DNA of 64,000 bases from Anaerolineae bacterium. GTDB taxonomy: Bacteria; Chloroflexota; Anaerolineae; Promineifilales; Promineifilaceae. Positions 44,012 through 53,134 of this stretch are shown in pieces. The stretch is from assembly GCA_020848035.1 (NCBI GenBank), contig JADLAX010000078.1, positions 1 through 64,000 on the forward strand, read 5' to 3'. Below the pieces are notes generated by a model that had not been told where the DNA came from, ran no database searches, and was given only the letters and a program-made list of their open reading frames with translations. The first letter of the stretch is position 1, and every line of letters starts with the position of its first letter. The translations under genes were made by a program, and so were the position numbers.

Positions 44012-44353
44012 TTATTCGACAGAAAGAATATGCACTTTGGCGTGGGAAATCGTTTCAAACGGCCCAATGTGCATCTTCAGCGTAAAACCATGGTGTAAAT
44101 CGGGGAAATCGTCTACCTGCTGCCAGGTCGCTGCCAGGGCAAAGGCAATTAGCTCCTGAAAGCGGGCGGCATTTTGCTGCGCCAGGGCTTCCACGCTGAC
44201 CACATGCTCAAATGGTATGGCCAGCCAGTGAATGGCACCTTCGGGGTGCAGACTTTGAATGAGCGCCATCTGAGCCGCCTCATCCTTGTGAATGATCTTG
44301 GCAGGCTCTTCGCCCTGCAAAATAGCGCAAAACAAACAATCGTGTTCAGACAT
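44012..44353 (-). CDS. HIT-family protein with an altered catalytic histidine triad
   Basis: The protein has 113 residues. The HIT fold is shown by CLFCAILQGEEPAKIIHKDE and IHWLAIPFEHVVSVEAL. The C-terminal signature H-x-H-x-H is degenerate: the sequence reads ISHAKVHILS, so the central nucleophilic His appears replaced by Lys, though the outer two His remain. Normal HIT proteins hydrolyse or transfer nucleotides (AMP-lysine, Ap4A); this one may have lost that activity. The start follows GGAGG. It is convergent with the surface-protein gene. Confidence 0.83.
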   Translation of the reverse strand: MSEHDCLFCAILQGEEPAKIIHKDEAAQMALIQSLHPEGAIHWLAIPFEHVVSVEALAQQNAARFQELIAFALAATWQQVDDFPDLHHGFTLKMHIGPFETISHAKVHILSVE

Positions 44354-44412
44354 CTATACCTCCAGAACTTGAAACAATGAGGCTCTTTAGGAATTCAGGT
44401 GGTTTACAGCCC

Positions 44413-44468
44413 GTGAAGCGTGAAACGTGACCAGAGGGCCATCACGTTTCACGCTTCACGTTTCACGC
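44413..44468. repeat. Hairpin of GTGAAACGTGA words, family C copy 3
   Basis: GTGAAGCGTGAAACGTGA faces TCACGTTTCACGCTTCACG, with a second TTTCACGC. It belongs to the same family as 6434-6490 and 19654-19716. The 187-bp gap between the HIT and hppA genes holds only this element, the AAATCCTGAAGACCC word and AT-rich sequence. Confidence 0.87.
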
Positions 44469-44540
44469 CAGACCTCACGAAATCCTGAAGACCCAACAAT
44501 AATTAATAATTGGACACTGAAAAACCCCACGAATGGCCGC

Positions 44541-46877
44541 TTATCCTTTGGTCAGCGCGGGGGTGGCCGTGCCGAAGGTCACCAGCTCTTTTTTGGAGCG
44601 GGTAATGGCCCACCACAACACCACCAGGATGACGATGACGATAACGGCCGTTAGCAGCGTCATCTGATCATACTGCACAATGATCGGCGCGAGAATCAGG
44701 CTGACAATATTGACCACCTTGATCATCGGGTTCAGCGCCGGTCCCGCCGTGTCCTTCAATGGATCGCCGACTGTGTCGCCTACCACGCTGGCGGTGTGCC
44801 GCGCCGAACCTTTGCCCAAATTGCGCCCCGGATCGCGCACCTCGTCCTCGATCTTTTTCTTGGCGTTGTCCCAGGCACCGCCCGCGTTCGACATGAACAC
44901 CGCCAGCAGCTGCCCCGACAAAATGATGCCCGCCTGGAAACCGCCCAGCGCCTCCACGCGCAGCAGCAGCCCCACGGCAATCGGCGTCAAAATGGCAATC
45001 AGCGCCAGGTTGATCAGGTCACGCTGCGCCGCCGTTGTGGAAATGGTCACCGCCCGGCGGTAATCGGGCTTCACCGTGCCTTCCAGGATGCCCGGCTGCC
45101 GGAACTGCCGCCGCACCTCGGCCACCATCTGGCCCGCCGCCCGGCTCACCGACTTGATGGCCAGCGAGGAAAACAGCCAGGGCAGCGCCCCGCCCAGCAG
45201 CAGGCCAATAAACACCAGCGGCTCCGACACGCGAATGCCCGAGGCCAGCGCCTCTGGATCGATGCGGGTCACGTCGGTAATAAATGAACCAAAGAGAGAA
45301 ACGGCCGCAATCACCGCCGACCCGATGGCAATGCCCTTGGTAATCGCTTTGGTGGTGTTGCCCACCGCGTCCAGGTCAGCCATGATTTGCCGCGCCGCCG
45401 CATCCAGCCCGGCCATCTCGCCGATGCCGTTGGCGTTGTCCACAATCGGCCCGAAGGAATCCATGGCCACGTTGTTGCCCGTCAGCGTCAGCATGCCGAT
45501 GCCGGTCATGGCCACGCCGTACAGCACAAACGTCACCTGGATAACCCCCGCCGTAAAACCAGACCCAGCCACAACAAATTCAGCCACCGGCAGGCCGCTG
45601 TAGAGCAGAATCGCCGCGCCAATGGTGATGGCAATCACCACCGCCGACCAGACGCTGGATTCATAGCCCACGCCCAATCCAGACAAAATGGTAGTGGCCG
45701 GGCCGCTTTCGGTGCTCTTTTTAATCTCCTCCACCGGTTTGGCATGAGACCCGGTAAAGTAATCCGTCAGCCGATCGATGAGAATGGCCAGCATAACGCC
45801 TGCCGTGGTAGACAGAAACGGCCGCCACCAACCGCCCGGCACGCCGTCCATATAAAAGAACGCCACCAGGCCAAACAGCACCACTGAAATCGCCGCCGAG
45901 GTGAGGAAGCCACGGAAGATCGCCGTCATGGCGTCGCCACGGCCGTTTGATTGCCCTTTCACCAGGTAAGTACCCACGATCGAGGCCAGCACGCCAATGC
46001 CACGCACCAGCAGCGGATACAAAATCCACTCAACGTGCCCGGTAACGGCCGTTAACGCAATGCCCAAAATCAGGCCAGACACAATCGTCACCTCGTACGA
46101 CTCAAAGATGTCGGCAGCCATGCCCGCACAGTCGCCCACATTATCACCTACGAGATCGGCAATAACGGCCGCATTGCGCGGATCGTCCTCGGCCATGCCC
46201 TGTTCCACCTTGCCCACCAGGTCCGCGCCCACGTCAGCCGCCTTGGTGAAGATGCCACCGCCTACCCGCATAAACAGGGCCAGCAGCGTGCCGCCAAAGC
46301 CAAAACCCAGCAGCGCATCTGGGGCCGCCTTGCCAAAGTAGACAAACAAGATGGTGCCACCAAACAGCCCCAGCCCATCCGTCAGCATCCCGGTGATGGT
46401 GCCTGCGCGATAGGCGATTTTAAGCGCCTCGCGGAAGCTGGTGCGGGCCGCCGCCGCCACCCGCACGTTGCCCTGCACCGCCATACGCATGCCAATCTGC
46501 CCCACGGTCAGCGAAAAGCTGGCGCCAAAAATAAAGCCAATCGCCCGACCCAGGCCGACAATCAGGCGGATACTTTCTTCACTCCGCCCGGCAAACCGCT
46601 CCATCGCCTCCGGCGTCGGCTCCACAATGTAGACGCTCAAGAAAAGCAAAATGGTAAGTAAAACAATAAAAGGGAGGATTGTGCGCAGCTGGCGCGACAG
46701 ATATGCATCTGCCCCCTGCCGGATGGCATCCCATACCTCCTGCATTTCTGCCGTGCCTTTATCCTCGCGCAAAATTTGTCGTCGCAAGAAAACTGCATAA
46801 CCCAAGCCCAGTATTGCGATTGCCAAAACGGACCAGACGGCAATCGTTTCAAACGTTGTTAAGCCCATCGTACTCAT
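44541..46877 (-). CDS. hppA: Membrane-bound proton-translocating pyrophosphatase, K+-independent type
   Basis: The protein has 778 residues with about 16 membrane helices. Core motifs are DVGADLVGKVE (pyrophosphate binding), EDDPRNAAVIADLVGDNVGD, DNANGIGEMAG, SNAGGAWDNAKKK and VVGDTVGDPLKDTAGPALN. At the position that decides K+ dependence the sequence reads GNTTKAITKG (Lys at about residue 510), the Lys/Thr combination of K+-independent H+ pumps. It hydrolyses pyrophosphate and pumps protons across the membrane. The start follows AAAGGAGG, 9 nt before ATG. Confidence 0.95.
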   Translation of the reverse strand: MSTMGLTTFETIAVWSVLAIAILGLGYAVFLRRQILREDKGTAEMQEVWDAIRQGADAYLSRQLRTILPFIVLLTILLFLSVYIVEPTPEAMERFAGRSEESIRLIVGLGRAIGFIFGASFSLTVGQIGMRMAVQGNVRVAAAARTSFREALKIAYRAGTITGMLTDGLGLFGGTILFVYFGKAAPDALLGFGFGGTLLALFMRVGGGIFTKAADVGADLVGKVEQGMAEDDPRNAAVIADLVGDNVGDCAGMAADIFESYEVTIVSGLILGIALTAVTGHVEWILYPLLVRGIGVLASIVGTYLVKGQSNGRGDAMTAIFRGFLTSAAISVVLFGLVAFFYMDGVPGGWWRPFLSTTAGVMLAILIDRLTDYFTGSHAKPVEEIKKSTESGPATTILSGLGVGYESSVWSAVVIAITIGAAILLYSGLPVAEFVVAGSGFTAGVIQVTFVLYGVAMTGIGMLTLTGNNVAMDSFGPIVDNANGIGEMAGLDAAARQIMADLDAVGNTTKAITKGIAIGSAVIAAVSLFGSFITDVTRIDPEALASGIRVSEPLVFIGLLLGGALPWLFSSLAIKSVSRAAGQMVAEVRRQFRQPGILEGTVKPDYRRAVTISTTAAQRDLINLALIAILTPIAVGLLLRVEALGGFQAGIILSGQLLAVFMSNAGGAWDNAKKKIEDEVRDPGRNLGKGSARHTASVVGDTVGDPLKDTAGPALNPMIKVVNIVSLILAPIIVQYDQMTLLTAVIVIVILVVLWWAITRSKKELVTFGTATPALTKG

Positions 46878-47182
46878 AAAGCCAAACCTCCTTTACGCAC
46901 CAGGTGCCACTCGTCTGAATCTTCCAGCGTCAGGTAAAGCAGAAACCAGAGAAGTATGTGATTGGTAACCATCAGGGGGATGAGCCAGTTGCTCAATAAG
47001 CAAAACCAGTCAAGCAAGGTTCACATGAGTGGCATTATGTCACAATCGCGCCAGGGGCAATGAGTAACACAAGTCACGCCAAAAAGTGACATCTGTCATT
47101 TGCTGAAACCAAGAAATTGTGGATCGGGATTAGCCCGGCCGTTCGTTGACGCCCCTATCACCTGCTCGTATACTTTTCCCCC
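46878..47182. other. Divergent intergenic region between hppA and the aminotransferase
   Basis: 305 bp. The left end holds the hppA ribosome site (CCTCCTTT on the plus strand) and presumably its promoter, and the right end a clear promoter (47146-47174). No hairpin of the other intergenic families is present; the rest is unremarkable. Confidence 0.6.
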
Positions 47183-47183
47183 A
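47146..47183 (+). promoter_or_regulatory. Sigma-70-type promoter for a leaderless transcript
   Basis: TTGACG (47146-47151), exactly 17 bp, then TATACT (47169-47174). The ATG lies 8 nt after the -10 box, so transcription should begin one or two bases before it. No Shine-Dalgarno site is present. This is one of the best-matched promoters in the window. Confidence 0.68.
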
Positions 47184-48349
47184 TGCAAACATCCCAACGC
47201 CTGACCCTATTTCGTGAATCCGTCATTCGAGACATGACCCGCCTGGCGCTCAAGCACAACGCCATCAACCTCAGCCAGGGCTTCCCCGATTTTGACACGC
47301 CCGAACCGGTGAAAGAAGCGGCCGTTCGCGCCATTCAAAGCGGCCTCAACCAGTACGCCATCACCTGGGGCTACCCGCCGCTGCGCGAAAAGCTGGCCGA
47401 GCTGTACACCGCCCGGCTTGGCTGGGCCGTACACCCGGACCAGCACGTCACCGTCACCTGCGGCGTGAGTGAGGGGATCATTACGGCCGTTCAATCCATC
47501 CTCAACCCCGGCGACGAAATTCTTATTCTGGAACCAGCTCACGACAATTTTCGGCCGTCGGCGTTTATTGCCAACGCGGTGCCTGTGTCGGTGGCCCTGG
47601 ATGCGCCAGATTATCGGCTGGAGGTGGCCAAACTGCGCGCCGCCGTGACGCCCAAAACCAGGGCGATGCTGCTCAACACACCGCACAACCCCACCGGGCG
47701 CGTGTTTGATGCCGAAGAAATTGCTGGCGTGGTCGAGGTGGTGCTGGAAAATGACCTGGTGCTGATCACCGACGAGATTTACGACCGCATTTTGTACGAC
47801 GGCCGTAGCCACCAATCCCCCGGCAGCCTGCCCCAGCTAAAGGATCGCACCATCACCATCGGCGGGCTGGGCAAAACGTTTGCCATGACCGGCTGGCGGC
47901 TGGGCTACGTCATCGCCCCAGAGCGCTTTGCCGAGGGCATCCGCACCCTGCACGACTACACGACCATTTGCGCCGCCACGCCGCTGCAAGCCGCTGCCGT
48001 GGCCGCCCTGGCCATGCCCGAGAGCTTCTTCGCGCAAACCACCCGCGATTATCACCAGCGCCGCGCCCTGATGATGGAAATTTTGACCCAGGTGGGCTTC
48101 CAGGCCAGCACGCCGCAAGGTGCCTACTACATCATGGCCGATTACAGCCAGCTGCCCATCCCGCAGGCCAGCCTGCCGCCAACCGAGTTTGCCTATTTTA
48201 TGGCGTCTGATGTGGGGGTGGCCGTGGTGCCGGGGAACAGCTTTTACTCGCTAGAGGGATACGGCCGTTCCACTATCCGCTTTGCCTTTCCCAAGAAGCT
48301 CACCACCCTGGAACAAGCGGGTGAGCGCCTCCTCAAACTATCACGCTGA
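47183..48349 (+). CDS. PLP-dependent class I/II aminotransferase (methionine/kynurenine-type)
   Basis: The protein has 388 residues of fold type I. INLSQGFPDFDTPEPVKEA, the NTPHNPTGRVFD loop, TDEIYDRILYDG and the PLP-lysine in GGLGKTFAMTGWRLGY are characteristic of the YbdL/KAT-like group that transaminates methionine, glutamine or kynurenine. The C-terminal RFAFPKK holds the substrate-carboxylate Arg. The substrate is not certain. Expression appears to start from a leaderless promoter. Other PLP enzymes here (decarboxylase, IlvE) are not in the same operon. Confidence 0.9.
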   Translation: MQTSQRLTLFRESVIRDMTRLALKHNAINLSQGFPDFDTPEPVKEAAVRAIQSGLNQYAITWGYPPLREKLAELYTARLGWAVHPDQHVTVTCGVSEGIITAVQSILNPGDEILILEPAHDNFRPSAFIANAVPVSVALDAPDYRLEVAKLRAAVTPKTRAMLLNTPHNPTGRVFDAEEIAGVVEVVLENDLVLITDEIYDRILYDGRSHQSPGSLPQLKDRTITIGGLGKTFAMTGWRLGYVIAPERFAEGIRTLHDYTTICAATPLQAAAVAALAMPESFFAQTTRDYHQRRALMMEILTQVGFQASTPQGAYYIMADYSQLPIPQASLPPTEFAYFMASDVGVAVVPGNSFYSLEGYGRSTIRFAFPKKLTTLEQAGERLLKLSR

Positions 48350-48479
48350 ACGCAAGGGCGCAGCTTGCCCGGAACTATTCTGTCACAGGGCATAATCTGT
48401 CACCTTGTCACCTTGTCACTTTGTCACGTATATCCAGCGGATGGAATGCTGCGGGGAACCCTACCTGATAAGCAAGAAA

Positions 48480-50387
48480 TCAGGTAATGGGAAGGGAAAT
48501 GTCGAAGGTTGTGCCCTGGCCGGGTTTGCTGTCAACGTAGATCGAACCGCCCAGGCCTTGAATGAAGTCGCGGGTCCAAAAGAGGCCAAAGCCCATGCCG
48601 GTGCCTGGTTTGGTGCTCCACCCCATCTCAAAAATGTGCGGCAGTTCTTCCGGGCGAATGCCCACGCCGGTGTCGCGCACCACAATTTGCAGCCGTTTGG
48701 GCGACTGCAAGCGGCTGGTGACCACCAGCGCCCCGGACTTTTTCTGGCCCAAGATCGCCTCATAGCCATTTTTCAGAATGACACGAAACGCTTCGCTGAG
48801 CATGTCGGGCGCGGTGTGGATGGCGGGCAAATCGTCGGCCAGGTCCAGGCGCAGCGTCAGGGTGCAGTCATGGGCGAGGGCGAGGGTGGTTTCGGTAACG
48901 GCCGTTTCCTCCAGCCGCCACTCGGGGAAAAGGTCACGCACCGCCCGGCGCAGGCAGGTGTTCACCACCACCGCCCGATCGACCTTTTGCTGCCACGGCT
49001 CGTGCAGACTGTCCAGCAGATGCATCGACTTTTCCACACGATCTACCATTTTGGCATTGATCGCGGCCAGCTCACCCTGCTCTTTATCTGAAAGGTCGTC
49101 GGCACTTTGCAGCAGCTGAAGATAGGTGCTGATGAGGCTCAGGTGGTTGCTCAGGCCGTGCACCGCCGCCGTGGCGCTGAAGGCCATCCGCCCAAACAGC
49201 GAGGCGATGTGGCGCTGCTCTTCCGCCTCGCGGTAGAGCCGGGCGTTGCGGATGCCCGCCGCCGCCTGCTGACCAAAGGTGGTCAAAAGGGAGGTTTCCC
49301 AGGAGGAAAAATGATCGCGCCGGGAAGCAACAAAGAGGTTGCCCACCACCTCATCTTCGACAAAAAAGGGCACGGCGATGACCTGGCGGATGCCCAACAT
49401 GCGCTGGGCAAAATCGGCCAGTGGTTTGCTGACAAACGGCCGTAACAAATCATACAAATGGTCTGAGGTGAGGAATTTTTGCGGACGGCCGTCGATACCC
49501 TTCACCGCGCGCACGCTCAGGTTGGCCTGGAAGCGCGGCTTATCCAAAAACACCACCGACTTCGGGCTGACGAGCGACATGCCCGCCTTACGCTCCAGGT
49601 GGGTCAGAATTTGCGGGGTGTCGTCCAGGGCGTAGGCTCGCACCGGCAGCGCGTTGCCGTTTTCCAGCGTCGCTACCATCGCTCCCTCGTAGCCCAGCTC
49701 CTGCACCACGGCATCCACCACGCTTTGCAGCACCTGGGTTTCGTCGGTCATGCGCGCCTGCAGGCCAAAGATGACCCGCTCCAGCGACTCCATCGCCGTT
49801 AAGCGATAGTTGTTCTGGATGGCGGCAGCGCCCAGACTGCCAAACGCTTCGAGGAAATCGCCATCGCGCCGGGTGAAACTGTCTTGCGACAAGGCCATGA
49901 TAGCCCCGACCACTTCGTTTTGCACCACCAGCGGCACGGCGATCACCTGGGTGATGTTGAGTTCGCGCTGGATTTCATCGGCGGTGGCCCGGTCGGTTAA
50001 CGGCCGTAACAAATCATACAATCGCTCGGAGACGAGGTGCTGCTGGCCTGGCTGCTGCAAAATGTTGGCGCTCACGCCGTTCACCGCGCTGACGCCCAGG
50101 TTGTAGCGGTGCCGGGCATCGTTGAGGTACATCAGCGCCTGGCCTGGCTCCAGGTGGACGTGGCTTTGGGCAAATACTTGCTGCAAACGGCCGTTGGGCA
50201 CGGTAAAAGCCGAGGCGCGCACGTACAGCCCCATGTCATTTTCCACGGTAGCTGCCAGGGCACCTAAACAGCCCAGCCGGTTTACCACGTCATCCACAAT
50301 TTGCTGCAAAACGGATTGAAGGCGGGGTGAAACGTGGCTATGATGTTTGCGATTCAGTTGTAACACGGCTTTCCTTTCCCTTGCCAT
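48480..50387 (-). CDS. Cytoplasmic histidine kinase with two tandem GAF domains
   Basis: The protein has 635 residues and no membrane helix. GAF domain 1 (about 20-190) and GAF domain 2 (about 205-390) share LYDLLRP...QVIAVP(L/F) and EVVG segments, so they arose by duplication. The H-box region (about 400-430) reads ATAAVHGLSNHLSLIS, a variant of HisKA. The ATP domain has the N-box FRVILKNGYEAI, the G1-box DTGVGIRPEE and the G2-box KPGTGMGFGL. No partner response regulator lies next to it. The start ATG falls inside the first unit of a six-unit 20-bp repeat array, so it may be regulated through those palindromes. Confidence 0.9.
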   Translation of the reverse strand: MARERKAVLQLNRKHHSHVSPRLQSVLQQIVDDVVNRLGCLGALAATVENDMGLYVRASAFTVPNGRLQQVFAQSHVHLEPGQALMYLNDARHRYNLGVSAVNGVSANILQQPGQQHLVSERLYDLLRPLTDRATADEIQRELNITQVIAVPLVVQNEVVGAIMALSQDSFTRRDGDFLEAFGSLGAAAIQNNYRLTAMESLERVIFGLQARMTDETQVLQSVVDAVVQELGYEGAMVATLENGNALPVRAYALDDTPQILTHLERKAGMSLVSPKSVVFLDKPRFQANLSVRAVKGIDGRPQKFLTSDHLYDLLRPFVSKPLADFAQRMLGIRQVIAVPFFVEDEVVGNLFVASRRDHFSSWETSLLTTFGQQAAAGIRNARLYREAEEQRHIASLFGRMAFSATAAVHGLSNHLSLISTYLQLLQSADDLSDKEQGELAAINAKMVDRVEKSMHLLDSLHEPWQQKVDRAVVVNTCLRRAVRDLFPEWRLEETAVTETTLALAHDCTLTLRLDLADDLPAIHTAPDMLSEAFRVILKNGYEAILGQKKSGALVVTSRLQSPKRLQIVVRDTGVGIRPEELPHIFEMGWSTKPGTGMGFGLFWTRDFIQGLGGSIYVDSKPGQGTTFDISLPIT

Positions 50388-50500
50388 TTAGGCAAGACAC
50401 TTGCCATTTGGGCAAGACACTTGCCATTTGGGCAAGGCACTTGCCATTTGGGCAAGACACTTGCCTGCTGCGCAAGACACTTGCCGGGTGCGCAAGGTGC
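50381..50500. repeat. Six tandem 20-bp units, each containing a TTGCC-N5-GGCAA palindrome
   Basis: Units start at 50381, 50401, 50421, 50441, 50461 and 50481. Four carry TTGCC-ATTTR-GGCAA and the last two have TTGCC-N5-CGCAA. Each is followed by GACAC or a close variant. The period is about two helical turns, and the array ends over the start codon of the histidine-kinase gene. The units are contiguous, so it is not a CRISPR; operator or attenuator function is inferred. Confidence 0.85.
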
Positions 50501-50739
50501 AGGGCGCAAAATTCCGCTGCGAAGATCACACAAGGCGGTGCCCTTTCCACTACGGGCTCATTGTAACGATTCCACCCCAACTCGCAGTAAAAAAGAAGCA
50601 AAAAGCGGGCAATTAGGAGCTTTTTCCTAGCTGCCCGCGACTGTTGTTAGAAGTTTCGTGAGAAATTGGCTAGTTCTGGTTAGCGGTGAACCGAAATCGC
50701 CTGATTACCGCCCACCGATTACCGATTACTGATCACCGT
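50501..50739. other. Intergenic region between the histidine kinase and thiolase genes
   Basis: Together with the adjacent repeat array, about 350 bp lack genes. The kinase promoter should lie here on the minus strand. GATTACCGCCCACCGATTACCGATTACTGATCACC at about 50700-50735 is a short tandem word cluster just before the thiolase stop. Nothing else is recognised. Confidence 0.5.
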
Positions 50740-51882
50740 CTACGGCCGTTGCAAAATATGGGTCACAATCGTCGCGCCGCTGCCGCCAATGTTTTGTGTC
50801 ATGGCGATTTTGGCGTCGGGGATTTGCGCCGCGCCCGCATCGCCGCGCAGCTGGAGGGTGGCCTCGGCCAGCTGGTACAGCCCGGTAGCCCCCACGGGAT
50901 GCCCCCGCGCCTTCAGCCCGCCCATGGTGCAGATGGGAATACGGCCGTCCGGGAAAATCGCCCCCTCTTGCGCCAATCGTACCCCCTGCCCGCGCTCGGC
51001 AAAGCCGGTGGCTTCCAGCGACAGGGCGGCCATGACGCTGAAGGCATCGTGCAGTTCAAACAGGTCAATGTCCTGCGGGCCGACGCCGGCCTGGGCATAC
51101 GCTCGCTGCGCCGACAGCTCGGCGGCGGTCAGCCAGAGCAGGTCGTGCCGGTCGTGCACCGCCAGCGTATCCGTGGCCGAAGCCGACCCGGTAATGCGCA
51201 CCGCCTGGGGTGCTTTGTCGGCGGGTACCAGCAGCAGCGCCGCCGCGCCATCGCCAATGGGCGAGGCGTCGAACAGGCTGATGGGATCGGCCACGATGCG
51301 CCCCTTGTCGTAAATGCGCTGGGTGATGGGTTCCTGGAACATGGCATTGGGATTTTTGGCCCCGTTGCTGTGGGCGTTCAGGGCAAAGGGGGCAAAGTCG
51401 GGGCGCTGGTAGCCGTACTCGTGCATGTACCGGCGCATGATCAGCGCATTCAGCCCAACAAAGGTGACGCCGTGAATGATTTCGTAATCGGCATCGGCGG
51501 CGGTGGTGAGGGCGGCGGTGGTCTCTTTGAACACCGTCTCGGTCATCTTCTCCACGCCAATGACGAGCACGGCATCCAGCTCGCCGCTGGCCACGGCCAG
51601 CAAGCCCTGGCGCATGGCCGACCCGGCCGAGCCACAGGCGGCTTCCATTTTCACGGCTTCCACACCGTGCTGGTTTAAATGATCGGCAATGAGAGCACCC
51701 AGCTGCATTTGCTGGTTGAGCAGGCCGCTGGTCATGTTGCCGACGTAGATGGCATCAACGCGCTCGACTCCGGCGTCTTGCATGGCAGCACGACCGGCGG
51801 CCACAGCCAGCTGGCGAATCGATCGATCCCACTGCTCGCGAACGGCCGTTTGCCCCACGCCTAAAATGGCTACTTCACGCAT
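50740..51882 (-). CDS. Thiolase-family acetyl-CoA acyltransferase (SCP2/archaeal type)
   Basis: The protein has 380 residues from ATG 51882, preceded by GGAGA; the 42-codon extension is a translated inverted repeat. Thiolase features are KMEAACGSAGSAMRQGLLA with the nucleophilic cysteine, LFELHDAFSVMAAL, GGLKARGHPVGATGLYQL with the catalytic His, and NIGGSGATIVTHIL. The second active-site cysteine of classical thiolases is not evident, as in SCP2-type or archaeal thiolases that act with an HMG-CoA synthase or DUF35 partner. It likely makes or cleaves acyl-CoA. No DUF35 partner is adjacent. Confidence 0.9.
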   Translation of the reverse strand: MREVAILGVGQTAVREQWDRSIRQLAVAAGRAAMQDAGVERVDAIYVGNMTSGLLNQQMQLGALIADHLNQHGVEAVKMEAACGSAGSAMRQGLLAVASGELDAVLVIGVEKMTETVFKETTAALTTAADADYEIIHGVTFVGLNALIMRRYMHEYGYQRPDFAPFALNAHSNGAKNPNAMFQEPITQRIYDKGRIVADPISLFDASPIGDGAAALLLVPADKAPQAVRITGSASATDTLAVHDRHDLLWLTAAELSAQRAYAQAGVGPQDIDLFELHDAFSVMAALSLEATGFAERGQGVRLAQEGAIFPDGRIPICTMGGLKARGHPVGATGLYQLAEATLQLRGDAGAAQIPDAKIAMTQNIGGSGATIVTHILQRP

Positions 51883-51893
51883 AAAAGTCTCCG

Positions 51894-51953
51894 TAGTGGT
51901 TAGTTTGTTAGTGGCTGGTGGCTGGCTTTCACGAGCCACTAACCACCAGCCAC
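51894..51953. repeat. Hairpin of TTAGTGGCTGGTGGCTGG words
   Basis: GTGGTTAGTTTGTTAGTGGCTGGTGGCTGG faces CCACTAACCACCAGCCAC. A looser copy is at 53264-53301. It lies between the thiolase ribosome site and ilvE. Confidence 0.8.
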
Positions 51954-52057
51954 AAAAATCAAAAAGAGCTGGACTCTCAATCGAATCCAGCTCTGAGTAT
52001 CTTGCCATTTTGCCGCCAGAAACTATCAGAAAGGGTGCTGGCGGCTCTCAAATGGTG

Positions 52058-53134
52058 TCAGTTTACGTGAATGGTGTGGGTCCAGTTGAAGCGGTCGGGG
52101 AGACGGCCGTATTGAATCCCCGTCAGCTCATCATACAAATGTTTAGACACCGGCCCTGGCTGGTTGTCATTGATGACGTACGCCTCATCCTTGAAGCCAA
52201 ACTTGCCAACGGGAGCGATGACCGCGGCCGTACCGCAGCCAAACACCTCGGTAATCTTGCCGCTCTGCACGTCGGCCAGCATCTGGTGCACGTCTACCGG
52301 CTCCTCGGCCACTTCGTAGCCCAAATCGCGCCCCAACTCGATGACCGATTTACGGGTGATGCCGGGCAGGATGGAGCCAGTCAGCGGCGGGGTGACGATC
52401 TTGCGGCCTTCGTAGACAAAACAGATGTTCATCGCGCCTACCTCTTCCACGGTGCGGCCTTCGATGGCGTCCAGCCAGAGCACCTGGGAGTACCCTTTTT
52501 GTTTGGCCTGCTCGCCGACGTACAGGCTGGCGGCATAGTTGCCGCCCGTTTTGGCGTCGCCCACACCGCCGCGCACCGCCCGGCGGTAGGTGTCGGAGAT
52601 GTAAACGGGCACGGGGTTGAAGCCACCTTTGAAGTAGGCACCCACTGGCCCCACGATGACATAGTGCAGGTAGCTGCTGCTGGCGTGCACACCCAGGGCG
52701 GCGTCGGTGGCAATCATGGTGGGGCGAATGTAGAGGCTGGCCCCGGCGGCCGCAGGCACCCATTCATGCTCCAGCTCGATGAGCTTGATGATGGCGTTGA
52801 GATGATCTTCTTCGTCGACCACGGCCATGGACATGCGGCGGGCGGAGTTGTTGAAGCGCTTCATGTTTTCCCACGGCCGAAACAGGTTTATGTGGCCATC
52901 GGCGCGGCGGTACGCTTTGGTGCCTTCGAAGATTTCCTGAGCGTAATGGAAAACGGCCGTTGACGGCGGCAGGCTAAAGTTCTCGTACGGGCCAATTTTG
53001 GCGTCGTGCCACCCTTGCTCTGGAGTGTACTTCTGGCTAAACATCCGGTTGGAAAATTTATTGCCAAAACCAAAATCGTCGGTTGGGGGCGTTTTTAGAG
53101 CGATCGGGTCCAGTTCAACTACTTCAATTTCCAT
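52058..53134 (-). CDS. ilvE: Branched-chain amino acid aminotransferase
   Basis: The protein has 358 residues of fold type IV. QEIFEGTKAYRRADGHINLFRP, FNNSARRMSM, the PLP-lysine in GDAKTGGNYAAS, and EEVGAMNICFVYEG with LTGSILPGITRKSVIELG match IlvE/BCAT of the eukaryotic-like long form. It catalyses the last step of Leu, Ile and Val synthesis or the first step of their breakdown. The start follows GAAGGAGATAACA. It is near, but not clearly in, an operon with the thiolase. Confidence 0.94.
   Translation of the reverse strand: MEIEVVELDPIALKTPPTDDFGFGNKFSNRMFSQKYTPEQGWHDAKIGPYENFSLPPSTAVFHYAQEIFEGTKAYRRADGHINLFRPWENMKRFNNSARRMSMAVVDEEDHLNAIIKLIELEHEWVPAAAGASLYIRPTMIATDAALGVHASSSYLHYVIVGPVGAYFKGGFNPVPVYISDTYRRAVRGGVGDAKTGGNYAASLYVGEQAKQKGYSQVLWLDAIEGRTVEEVGAMNICFVYEGRKIVTPPLTGSILPGITRKSVIELGRDLGYEVAEEPVDVHQMLADVQSGKITEVFGCGTAAVIAPVGKFGFKDEAYVINDNQPGPVSKHLYDELTGIQYGRLPDRFNWTHTIHVN

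Noticed and set aside
50381-50500. Possible CRISPR array
   Set aside because: The 20-bp units are contiguous with no unique spacers and no cas genes are nearby.
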